Part shown: positions 55,440-64,000 of the stretch, one piece after another
How positions within the stretch are numbered: the stretch's first letter is position 1
Layout: each line of letters starts with the position of its first letter
DNA from: Haematococcus lacustris
Lineage: Eukaryota > Chlorophyta > Chlorophyceae > Chlamydomonadales > Haematococcaceae
Direction: 5' to 3'
Assembly: GCA_030144725.1 (NCBI GenBank)
Contig: JASKMD010000029.1
Location: 1,181,849 to 1,245,848 of the forward strand
Length of the DNA: 64,000 nt
Notes under the pieces: generated by a model
Database searches by the model: none
What the model was told of the DNA's origin: nothing
What the model saw: only the letters and a program-made list of their open reading frames with translations
Program-made: the position numbers and the translations under genes

Positions 55440-55640
55440 TAGAGGCACATTGCAAGGTAAGCAAAGTGTTTGCAGGTCAATGGATATGATGTGCCTTCAC
55501 CTTTTTGTTCTCCTGGCGTGGATAATAGGCAGGTATCAGGAACGCCGACAGAGATTTGATTCCATAAGACATCTGGTCCCACGGCGTACCTGGCATAGGT
55601 GGCGCTTTGCCAGTTCCAGCGCCTGCAGTGTCAATACATC
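55440..55640 (-). CDS. Possible small exons, function unknown
   Basis: ALELAKRHLCQ follows an acceptor at about 55,624 and precedes a GTACGC donor. A second open frame, WDQMSYGIKSLSAFLIPAYY, runs on with a stop near 55,490. This is weak evidence of coding sequence on the same strand as its neighbours. Confidence 0.25.
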
Positions 55641-55699
55641 AAATGCATCACTAATGCCTCAGCGAGCCTGTTGGAAAGTGTCCAGGAGATGAAAAGCAT

Positions 55700-56600
55700 A
55701 AGACAATTGACAACTATGAAAAGGTTGAAGATCGGAAACTTGTGAAAGCATTAAACCATTGAGACAATGCAAAGCTGAAACATTTGCCAACGAGACATTT
55801 GTCCATGCATGACCATGATCATGCATGCAGGGTGCATAAGTGGGCGGCAGCTGATTGACATGTGATCTGGCATGTGGCAGGCACGTGATATGTACATGGC
55901 GGCAACATGCGGCGATAAAGCACAGTATGCACAAGACTGGTGATAAAGTGCAACATGCCAGGCAATTCATCAAAAGCGGCAGTTGCCAGTACAAGGGCGT
56001 GGAGCCGCAGAGCTGATGACTATTTATTCAGCTGTGATAACGGTGCATGGTGAGAGGTTCGAGGTGCAATGCATTTCATGTGATAAAGGTGCAGAGTGAT
56101 AACCCATGCAAGTAATCGCGCATTTGGTGTTGATAGGCAGGCACAGAATCTGGAAGGTATGCACGTCACTTTTGCTTCACAATCACAATGCTCAGCGTGT
56201 CAGTATATTGACCGTGCATGACTTGCCTGCAGTCCCATACATGTGTTGTGTGCACGTTGTGGGCACATGCATGCTCGTCGAGCTGTGAGCATTTGTGCGC
56301 CACACTATTTCCAATGTTTCATTTTCTGAGCCATACTTGCTGATTGTGACTTGCAACCCCAAGACTACTTCACTCCAAGTTCAAGACCAAAAGCTAGCCG
56401 CTGGGCAGCTACAAACGCCCGTTGCACGAAAATCCAGGTTCGAAACCCCAATGATAATACACCAAGCAGTCTTGCCTTCATGCCCTCTCAATTATGCAAC
56501 TGACCCTTGATTTAGATTACTGAACAGGTGTTGTCTGTTTTGAAACTTGAAGCCTTGATATACATAGGGTTTCCTGTAAAAAATACCATCGAGTATTTAT
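55700..56600. other. No gene seen
   Basis: About 900 bp with short ORFs only. It is rich in GTGATAAAGGTGCA/CATGCA-like short motifs that recur in the tandem unit to the right. It may be an older, diverged copy of that unit. Confidence 0.3.
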
Positions 56601-56829
56601 GCCATATATACGTTAGAGGTTCACGCTGTGGTACAGCAAGCACATCTTGTGTGCTGGTCAGCAAGCTGACCATGCCCTTGCATGCTACTGGCTTGCAGCA
56701 AGTACACTGACAGCATGTGGTGCTGCTGTGCATATGCCAGGGGTGCATGTGTGCATGTTGATGCATGATGATTCACGTCACGTGTGCCACCTCCTGTTCC
56801 TGCTACATTAGAGAGACAATCATACTCAC

Positions 56830-57077
56830 CGCCAGCGGGGGGATGCCAGATAAAAGTGGCACCACGTTCCAGCGGGGAGTTTTTGCCAACGACACTGCCA
56901 TCATTGGTTTTCAACCTGCCCCCTGCCCCAAACTCAGATTCGACCAGCTTCAGCAACTCGGCAGCGTCCACAGTACGGAAGATAATACTTGTGGCGCTCC
57001 CTTCCTTCTTGACATTCACCCCTGCAAGCATCAGAAGGCGTGCGCAGAATCTGTCACCCTTCTTCACTCCCACCATC
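56830..57077 (-). CDS. Unrecognised exon, copy 1 of the tandem unit
   Basis: The - strand encodes GVKKGDRFCARLLMLAGVNV, FRTVDAAELLKLVESEFGAG, GRLKTNDGSVVGKN and GATFIWHPPAG, ending at a good GTGAGT donor. I know no family for it. The same frame is intact in copy 2 (57,965-58,212) and, with substitutions, in copy 3 (59,100-59,226). Confidence 0.45.
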
Positions 57078-57964
57078 CTACATTTATTAGCAGACCAACT
57101 CTTGAGTTGTGACAAGTTGTGACAAGCAAATGCCGGTCAGCGCCACGCACATGATACACACATGGCAGCAACATGCGGCGCCGAAGCATGGTATGCATGG
57201 GGGTCAGTGACAAGGATGCATGTGAGGTTAACAAAAATTGTAAAGCATGCCGGATAGTGCGTAAGAAGCGAATCAGGTCAGTATCACACTTGAGCCACAG
57301 ATGCGATGTCGATCTTTAACATGCGAGATAGCGGTGCAAGGTGTAAGGTTTCAAGTGTAAAACATTGTGTGATGAAAGTGAATGGTGTAAGGTTTCAATC
57401 GAAGTGGATATACATTGTGATAGCAATGCATGATAATAGCACATGCAAGTGTTGCACATGCGATGTTAATAGATGGGCAGAATATGTAAGTATGCATGTC
57501 ATGTTGTGCAGCATAGGTGCAACGCTCATTGTATCAGTATACTGGCCATTATAACCAGCGGTCCCATGCATGTGCTGTGTGAACGCTGTGGGCACATGCA
57601 TGCATGTCAAGCTATGAGCATTTCTGTGTGCGTCATGTTGTGGCATGGCAGGAATTGCTGTCAACGTCAGGGGCACGCTGCAACATGGAATCAATATGCG
57701 GCGATGGAACTTGGTATGTATGGGAGACATGATGGCTATATATACGTGTGTTAGAGGTTCACGCTGTGAAGCAAGCACATCTTGTGTGCTGGTCAGCAAG
57801 CTGACCATGCCCTTGCATGCTACTGGCTTGCAGCAAGTACACTGACAGCATGTGGTGCTGCTGTGCATATGCCAGGGGTGCATGTGTGCATGTTGATGCA
57901 TGATGATTCACGTCACGTGTGCCACCTCCTGTTCCTGCTACATTAGAGAGACAATCATACTCAC

Positions 57965-58212
57965 CGCCAGCGGGGGGATGCCAGATAAAAGTGGCACCAC
58001 GTTCCAGCGGGGAGTTTTTGCCAACGACACTGCCATCATTGGTTTTCAACCTGCCCCCTGCCCCAAACTCAGATTCGACCAGCTTCAGCAACTCGGCAGC
58101 GTCCACAGTACGGAAGATAATACTTGTGGCGCTCCCTTCCTTCTTGACATTCACCCCTGCAAGCATCAGAAGGCGTGCGCAGAATCTGTCACCCTTCTTC
58201 ACTCCCACCATC
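57965..58212 (-). CDS. Unrecognised exon, copy 2 of the tandem unit
   Basis: Identical to the copy 1 exon in the bases I compared. Duplicated exons could give mutually exclusive or repeated use in one transcript, or one may be dead. Confidence 0.45.
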
Positions 58213-59099
58213 CTACATTTATTAGCAGACCAACTCTTGAGTTGTGACAAGTTGTGACAAGCAAATGCCGGTCAGCGCCACGCACATGATACACACATGG
58301 CAGCAACATGCGGCGCCGAAGCATGGTATGCATGGGGGTCAGTGACAAGGATGCATGTGAGGTTAACAAAAATTGTAAAGCATGCCGGATAGTGCGTAAG
58401 AAGCGAATCAGGTCAGTATCACACTTGAGCCACAGATGCGATGTCGATCTTTAACATGCGAGATAGCGGTGCAAGGTGTAAGGTTTCAAGTGTAAAACAT
58501 TGTGTGATGAAAGTGAATGGTGTAAGGTTTCAATCGAAGTGGATATACATTGTGATAGCAATGCATGATAATAGCACATGCAAGTGTTGCACATGCGATG
58601 TTAATAGATGGGCAGAATATGTAAGTATGCATGTCATGTTGTGCAGCATAGGTGCAACGCTCATTGTATCAGTATACTGGCCATTATAACCAGCGGTCCC
58701 ATGCATGTGCTGTGTGAACGCTGTGGGCACATGCATGCATGTCAAGCTATGAGCATTTCTGTGTGCGTCATGTTGTGGCATGGCAGGAATTGCTGTCAAC
58801 GTCAGGGGCACGCTGCAACATGGAATCAATATGCGGCGATGGAACTTGGTATGTATGGGAGACATGATGGCTATATATACGTGTGTTAGAGGTTCACGCT
58901 GTGAAGCAAGCACATCTTGTGTGCTGGTCAGCAAGCTGACCATGCCCTTGCATGCTACTGGCTTGCAGCAAGTACACTGACAGCATGTGGTGCTGCTGTG
59001 CATATGCCAGGGGTGCATGTGTGCATGTTGATGCATGATGATTCACGTCACGTGTGCCACCTCCTGTTCCTGCTACATTAGAGAGATAATCATACTCAC

Positions 59100-59226
59100 C
59101 GCCAGCGGGGGGATGCCAGATAAGGGTGGCACCATGTTCCAGTGGGATGTTTGTGCCAACGACACTGCCATCATTGGTTTTCAACCTGCCCCCTGCCCCA
59201 AACTCAGATTTGATCAGCTTCAGCAA
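59100..59226 (-). CDS. Unrecognised exon, diverged copy 3
   Basis: Reads AELLKLIKSEFGAGG, GSVVGTNIPLEH and GATLIWHPPAG with the same GTGAGT-like donor. Several substitutions are amino-acid changing (VES to IKS, KNSPLER to TNIPLEH, TFI to TLI). The 5' half of the exon is missing here; the duplication ends at about 59,245. Confidence 0.4.
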
Positions 59227-59616
59227 CTCGGCAGTGTCCAGACAATGCTGAAGGTCCCTTTCAGGTTAACAGCATGTGGCACTGCATGTACACCTGAACT
59301 ACAGGGCATCACGTACACCCCCATCATCACTTCTAGACACGCATGCTCTGGCAAGTACCACACGTGCCTCCCCACACTAGACCTCCATGCGCTGCGGCTA
59401 GGAGTGTGAATGTGCCACGTCCGCTAGGGCGGGTCTATGTTGTATTTTGTCATCTTGGCTAAACCAGGCATCTTAGCTGTCTCACAGGTCATGCATGCAC
59501 CTGCTTTGTAAAAACACCGTACATGGTGTCCGCATGGAAGTACTTCATGCAGTTCCCTGACAAGTCACATACCCTCATGCGGCCCTACACGCATTGAATC
59601 CACACATCCCACCCAC

Positions 59617-59682
59617 CTGCCGCATGCGCTGCCTGTGTAGCTTGTAGCTGTGCCGCCGCTGCCCGAGCCACTTGCGCCACCG
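59617..59682 (-). CDS. Possible 66-nt exon
   Basis: Between a TTTCAG acceptor and a GTGGGT donor. In one frame it reads RWRKWLGQRRHSYKLHRQRMRQ, very basic; other frames are also open. It could join the 59,998-60,168 exon to the tandem exons. Low certainty. Confidence 0.3.
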
Positions 59683-59997
59683 CTGAAAGCACATGCAAAG
59701 ACACGACACATGCTTTGCGTGTCTTAGGCAACACTCTGCAATCAACTTGCAAACTTACATCAGTTGTACGCTTGATTGCATGCCCATTTGAGGTCATTAC
59801 CACATCAGCACTGCAATCCATACATGTGCAAGCTGTTGCTGTGCATGTTTGCTGACATGAGCTAAGTATTCTTGCCAGTATGCGGAATAGAAGATACTAA
59901 CACAATAGGCATGCAACGTCCATAACTCATGTGCAGTGCACCCTTCACACATGCACAGTCATGAGCTTTGTGCTGAGCATGCATAGACACGACTCAC

Positions 59998-60168
59998 CTT
60001 CTTGCTTTATTGTATCAATGTAGGACACAATTGTCTCGTCCTGGTCCTCGTTTTCTAGTTCCCATGCAGCAATCGTTGCGTCGTTCAAGCTCTCCAAGAA
60101 AAACAGTAGGTCACCACGCTTCATAGCTCGACAAGCAGCCTTGGCTTTGTCCCCGCTTATGCCCATGC
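59998..60168 (-). CDS. Unrecognised exon, acidic helical
   Basis: 171 nt between a GTTGCAG acceptor and an AAG|GTGAGT donor. Encodes GMGISGDKAKAACRAMKRGD, LLFFLESLNDATIAAWELEN and EDQDETIVSYIDTIKQE. It looks like genuine coding sequence (balanced composition, good splice sites). Family unknown. Confidence 0.5.
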
Positions 60169-60433
60169 CTGCAACGTGCAGGCAATTTTACAGCTTTTTG
60201 AGTGCATGCAGGTAACAGTAGACTTGTCAACAACACTGCCCTCAGCTATGCATCGTCTGCAACAGGGCAAATTGGGCACCAAGCATTGCAGAGACTCTCT
60301 TCTCTGGCCTATCTTCTTGCGCAGTTTTCCCACGTTTGGATAGTTTCTTTCCTATTGATTAGTGTCCCTTTTCTTACCTCGTTGTCTGTCCTGTTCTTGA
60401 AGCTCTGCTCTGCTTTACTTTGCTGTAAGCTAC

Positions 60434-60875
60434 TTGTCGCACATGCGACACCCTGCAGATGCCATTCTTGGTTGTGTCACGCCGAAGCCTAATGGCATAC
60501 ACAATGCCATGCTGAGAGTAAACGATCTGCTGCGAGAGCAGGACGAGGCTGACACAGCAACTAGCTGTGCTGCAGACCCACAGCACAAGAACGCAACGCT
60601 TCCCGACTGCTTCTATGACCGCGGCTAGACAGCTGAGCCTACTGCAATCTGCACCTTCACTCCGAAGAGAGCTGAGTAAAAACCTGAAAGACAAAAAGAG
60701 ACAAAAGCCTCCTGTGTATTGTCTTGTTGATAGCAGCACCACTCGACCGTCACTCGCTGCTATTCAGTGCACCTCAATTGTGGATGTGGCCAAGTTTGGC
60801 GGAGGTCAGGCTACGGATTGTGTTGTACAAGTTTTAATCCCTACAGCCCTCATGCAACACCAAAATAAAGCATGA
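60434..60875 (+). CDS. Hypothetical small open frames
   Basis: MRHPADAILGCVTPKPNGIH (true ATG 60,443) stops at 60,628. An overlapping frame reads ELSKNLKDKKRQKPPVYCLV to 60,875, just as a repeat begins. They may be exons of one gene or remnants of the neighbouring mobile element. No recognised family. Confidence 0.25.
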
Positions 60876-61050
60876 GTTGTAATCAAACACAGGCTGCGAG
60901 ATCGCTGTTGTAAAGGCTACTGACAGTGTGCCTAATGCCCACTTCAGCTCAGCCTTCTGGTGTGTGTGCCTCCAGGCTACTACTAGCAAGAGCTCTACCC
61001 TACTCTATAGCTCTTACTCACACACATCCCCTTCGTGAGGGGTTTGGTAT
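60838..61050 (-). repeat. Left arm of an inverted repeat flanking the Fanzor-like gene
   Basis: CAGCCCTCATGC, CACCAAAATAAAGCATGAGT, TAAAGGCTACTGACAGTGTG, CCACTTCAGCTCAGCCTTCT and ACACACATCCCCTT recur in reverse complement at 62,476-62,672 at about 85% over roughly 200 bp. It may be an element end or one of two opposed SINE copies (the right arm has a perfect B-box). Confidence 0.8.
61028..61042 (-). other. Hairpin 3' of the Fanzor-like stop
   Basis: CCCCTTCGTGAGGGG forms a 5-bp GC stem about 40 nt downstream of the stop at 61,083. The other inverted-repeat arm carries CCCCTTACAAAGGGG, the same stem with a changed loop. Confidence 0.4.
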
Positions 61051-61082
61051 ATTGTTTTCTTGGATTGTCTTGCTGTAGCTGG

Positions 61083-61842
61083 CTATCGCCGCCACTTGCG
61101 CCGCCACTTACGCAGCAGGGCCTTGTCACGCAAGTACACCCACTCCTGGCCTGGCCGGCCTGGCTTTGGCATGGCTGGGCGGCCATCCCAGTAGCACAGC
61201 TCGGTGGGGCGTGGGCCTGGGCCGACTGCACAGCGGCGGATGTTCAGCGCGGCTGACACGTCCCGGTCGTAGAACCTGCACATGGTGTGGGAGTTGCATG
61301 AAGTCAAGTCATGTGCCATGTCATGTGTCACCTCATGTGGGATATGTTGCAGCCATGTACATGTGCATTGTCTGGTCATTGCTTACCTGATGTTGTAGCT
61401 TGTTGAGCTCATCAAGCCCCTGACTTGGGAACGCTTCGCCTCGCTGTACACTGGCCGCAGCCACCTGCATGGACACATGGGGCAATGCACATTTGTAAGA
61501 TTTTTCCTTACCTTCCCAATCTTGACCCTACCAAGCCGCCTTCACTCCACCACCTCCCAGCACTACCCTGGCCCTCCCCCACTGACCCTCTCACCTGAAG
61601 GACTCAGGCGGCTGCCCAGGCAAGGCCTCAATGGGGTGGCTGTAGGCTGAGCTGACCCGGCTTGTGCGGAACTCATCCACCAGCACCACACGCCCTGCCC
61701 CGAACTGCTTCACTGCCTCTTTCCTCATCTGGCTGACTGGGACACCCCTGCAGCCAATGCTGCCGCTGCCGCTGAAGCTAGCTGCCCCATAGGCCAGGGC
61801 CAGGATGCGGTCCGGCCACCGCTTCTGTGCCTGCTTCTTGAC
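61083..61842 (-). CDS. Fanzor-like (eukaryotic TnpB-related) protein, C-terminal three exons
   Basis: Related to RNA-guided TnpB/Fanzor nucleases of IS605-type and eukaryotic transposons. Three in-phase exons: 61842-61595, 61464-61387, 61275-61083 (stop). Exon 1 reads KKQAQKRWPDRILALAYGAA and VVLVDEFRTSRVSSA, where the Glu followed by TS matches the RuvC-II E and the [TS][TS] of the published Fanzor pattern. Exon 3 reads RFYDRDVSAALNIRRCAVGP, the RuvC-III RD motif. The four zinc-ribbon Cys expected between them are absent (VSSAYSHP and GLMSSTSYN in their place). The tail WVYLRDKALLRKW is basic. I found no RuvC-I Asp or N-terminal half up to 62,475, so the gene is 5'-truncated or has distant exons. 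Inverted repeats flank it. The nuclease assignment is from motif memory and needs a profile search. Confidence 0.6.
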
Positions 61843-62475
61843 CTGCATCCCACATGGTACAGCACACAATGGCACACATGTGTAAGGTCGGGTATATCAG
61901 CAGCAACAGAGGCAGCAACAGGAGCAACAGCAGCTGGCCAGGTGAGCTGACTGTGGTTGGCTGCTGCCTAGCTCGTGGCTAGCTGCTACTGGGCCTTACC
62001 TTGGCCCAGAACGAAGCTACTACAGTAATGAAGCTAATCAGGGGCACAGGGTACGAACAATCATGCATACACACATCAATAGCCGTAATGATTAGCCATA
62101 ATGAAGTAAAGGAGGACTAACTGAGAAAAGCTAGCTAATCGACAAGCTCCAGGTAGGCAGGGCGCTGCACCTGAGTACACCTGAGTTGAGCTCATGGAGA
62201 ACCTGCCCTGTTGGATGTGGCCAACCGATGTGTCAACCGATGGCCCACCGATGCACCGCTCTAGGCGTATCAGCGTTCAGACACACGCAGGGCTCAATTT
62301 GTGAATCTTGCCCCCTGGCGTAGCACGGGCGCTCGAACAACAATTGGGCAGAGTGAGGAAAAGTGACATAGTCTGGGCCGGACCCAGGGTCTGTCCCCCG
62401 CGTTAGCGCGGCCAAGCACGACTGCTGCTAGCCCAGCAAAGCCGGGTTCGGCGCAGTTATTGTGACAGGACTGGA
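61843..62475. other. Region 5' of the Fanzor-like exons
   Basis: No exon with a recognisable Fanzor motif. It contains a GCAACAG-rich patch (61,900-61,930) and a repeated TAATGAAGTAAA/TAATGAAGCTAA motif near 62,022-62,110. Confidence 0.3.
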
Positions 62476-62672
62476 GACGGGTTTTTGAACAATGAACCCC
62501 TTACAAAGGGGATGTGTGTGGCGCAGGCACAGGCACTGGCACAGGCAATCACACCAGAAGGCTGAGCTGAAGTGGGCATGAGGCACACTGTCAGTAGCCT
62601 TTACAATGATGAGCTCGCAGCCTGGTTCGATTCCAACTCATGCTTTATTTTGGTGCAGCATGAGGGCTGTGG
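62476..62672 (+). repeat. Right inverted-repeat arm with a perfect pol III B-box
   Basis: Pairs with 60,838-61,050. Contains GGTTCGATTCC at about 62,624, a perfect B-box; a weak A-box candidate (TGAGCTGAAGTGG) lies about 55 nt upstream. This suggests a tRNA-derived SINE, with the left arm a diverged opposite copy. Alternatively the arms are ends of a Fanzor-carrying transposon. Confidence 0.6.
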
Positions 62673-63060
62673 GGTTCTCCCCACGGTTTCGGCCTGGGCC
62701 AAAGCCGAAAAAGTGCGGGGAGGGGAGTGAGCGCAGAAAGCCACGGGAACCGCAGGCTGCGGGCTACAGGCGTGGGCCAAGCGGCTGGTGAGGTCGCGGG
62801 GTCCAAAGGCTCCCGAAACAGCGGGGACGAAAATTCAAGGTGTGTCGCATGGGAAATCCTGTCGCGTAGCACGTTGCGCAGCGAGACGTGGTATCAAGAT
62901 GAAGCGTGTAGTCTTGAGGGAAGCTGAGAAATGAAAGCTCTAACTGGTTAACTGGTCCCCCAGCCGCAGGTCCGCGAAGAGGTCGACAAAAAGCTGTGTA
63001 GCAGCGGTCCCTCGCTGTTCTACCCCGGTGCTAGGCTGGAGCTATAGAGCAGAGCAGCTG
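62673..63060. other. No gene seen
   Basis: A GC-rich stretch with an open frame (RPGPKPKKCGEGSERRKPRE) of basic, low-complexity character. Not supported as a gene. Confidence 0.3.
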
Positions 63061-63665
63061 TGGTGCTGGGCAGGAGTAGCTGTGTGCTATGCAGCTGTGC
63101 TACATTGCAGCTGTGAGGCAAGGCAGGAGCAGCTGTGCTACAGAGCAGCTGTGGTGCTGGGCAGCTGTACTACAGAGCAGCTGTGAGGCAAGGCAGGAGC
63201 AGCTGTGGTGCTGGGCAGCTGTACTACAGAGCAGCTGTGAGGCAAGGCAGGAGCAGCTGTGCTACAGAGCAGCTGTGGTGCTGGGCAGCTATGGTGCTGG
63301 GCAGCTGTGAGGCAAGGCAGGAGCAGCTGTGCTACAGAGCAGCTGTGGTGCTGGGCAGCTGTACTACAGAGCAGCTGTGAGGCAAGGCAGGAGCAGCTGT
63401 GGTGCTGGGCAGCTGTGCTACAGAGCAGCTGTGAGGCAAGGCAGGAGCAGCTGTGCTACAGAGCAGCTGTGGTGCTGGGCAGCTGTGCTACAGAGCAGCT
63501 GTGAGGCAAGGCAGGAGCAGCTGTGCTACAGAGCAGCTGTGGTGCTGGGCAGCTGTACTACAGAGCAGCTGTGAGGCAAGGCAGGAGCAGCTGTGCTGCA
63601 GAGCAGCTGTGGTGTTGGGCTGGAGCTGCTGTGGTGCTAGGTAGGAGCTGCTGTGGTGCTAGGGG
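63061..63665. repeat. Complex minisatellite of CAGAGCAGCTGTG units
   Basis: Higher-order tandem array built from CAGAGCAGCTGTG, GTGCTGGGCAGCTGT, GAGGCAAGGCAGGAGCAGCT and ACTACAGAGCAGCTG blocks, with a period near 70 bp or multiples. It is open in several frames (AAVRQGRSSC-type ORFs), which are repeat artefacts. Confidence 0.93.
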
Positions 63666-63898
63666 CTAGGGAGTGGCAGCAGTATGGCTGCAGGGCAGTG
63701 CATAGACAGCCCCTTACATGTGTTTCCTCTTCTACCATTTGTAAGCAACAGGAACAAGCGTCTTCTTGTTTTCAGCTTTACTAGACTTGTCCCCTTGCAT
63801 AAAGCTTCTTCCACGTATCGTTGTCAACCAATCCATGTAAACCATGCAAACAATCCAGTCACAATCAACAGCTGATCCACAGACTGATGGCATGTCGC

Positions 63899-64000
63899 TC
63901 ACTTCCTGCCCTCCAGCTTGTTGGCAATGGCAGCATACATGTTGTACACACCCTGGATAGCCCCCCCCCCACATGCCCATGCTGATGCCAATAGCTTGGT
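63899..64000 (-). CDS. C-terminus of an unidentified gene (continues off window)
   Basis: On the - strand GAIQGVYNMYAAIANKLEGR, Lys and stop (63,899-63,901) has a convincing coding look. Upstream, QAIGISMGMWGG is coding-like in a frame that differs by one base across a 10-base C run (63,961-63,970). Either an indel in the homopolymer or another frame explains this. Family not recognised. Confidence 0.4.
   Translation of the reverse strand, partial: TKLLASAWACGGGAIQGVYNMYAAIANKLEGRK

Larger units (their letters stand above)
56612..59245. repeat. Tandem duplication, 1,135-bp unit (two full copies and a partial third)
   Basis: Copy 1 is 56,612-57,749, copy 2 is 57,750-58,884 and a partial copy 3 is 58,885 to about 59,245. 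Copies 1 and 2 look identical except for a short indel near the left edge. Copy 3 carries substitutions (for example GAGATAATC, AAGGGTGG, TTTGATCAG). The offset between matching features is exactly 1,135 bp. Each copy begins with GTTAGAGGTTCACGCTGTG and carries one exon-like segment on the - strand. Confidence 0.95.

Overview
The window is nuclear DNA of a eukaryotic green alga, most likely in the Chlamydomonadales (Haematococcus-like). Coding exons are GC-rich and short. Introns are dense and GT-AG with a few GC-AG donors, and many are filled with very long simple repeats. The gene set also fits: a chloroplast-type copper ATPase, a ciliary transition-zone protein, Elongator subunit 4, a proline-rich CAP protein, and a Fanzor (eukaryotic TnpB-like) family seen in this group. 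I named products from remembered family motifs; no search was run. Exon borders were read by hand from splice sites and checked for phase. In the well-resolved genes the summed exon lengths are in frame.

Layout. 304-13,259 (-): UvrD/Rep-type helicase, 18 exons (789 codons) over 13 kb, introns carrying huge tandem repeats; its 3' end runs off the window. 13,260-13,923: shared divergent upstream region. 13,924-24,158 (+): P1B copper-transporting ATPase of the PAA1/PAA2 type, 13 exons, 1,147 aa. 24,976-27,934 (-): major-facilitator phosphate transporter, 5' end not found. 28,156-34,270: a hAT-type element with its own 8-bp target duplication, interrupted by a second, apparently intact hAT transposon (29,893-33,817, 905-aa transposase). 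34,552-35,555: foldback element. 35,890-36,755 (-): partial copy of the phosphate transporter broken by a 451-bp hAT MITE. 37,341-43,044 (+): TrmA/RumA-like RNA uracil methyltransferase with another MITE in an intron. 43,645-47,502 (+): secreted proline-rich CAP/PR-1 protein, with a Fanzor-like last exon antisense in one intron. 49,819-51,398 (-) B9D2 and 51,527-54,456 (+) ELP4 form a head-to-head pair 128 bp apart. 54,874-60,168 (-): unrecognised gene or genes with an exon-bearing 1,135-bp unit in tandem. 61,083-61,842 (-): 3' part of a Fanzor-like gene between inverted repeats. 63,061-63,665: minisatellite. 63,899-64,000 (-): end of an unidentified gene.

The genes form no operon or pathway. 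The most interesting layer is the mobile one: at least four hAT-type insertions with exact 8-bp duplications within 13 kb (one nested in another), three Fanzor-like fragments, a tRNA-derived SINE family, and repeat-swollen introns.
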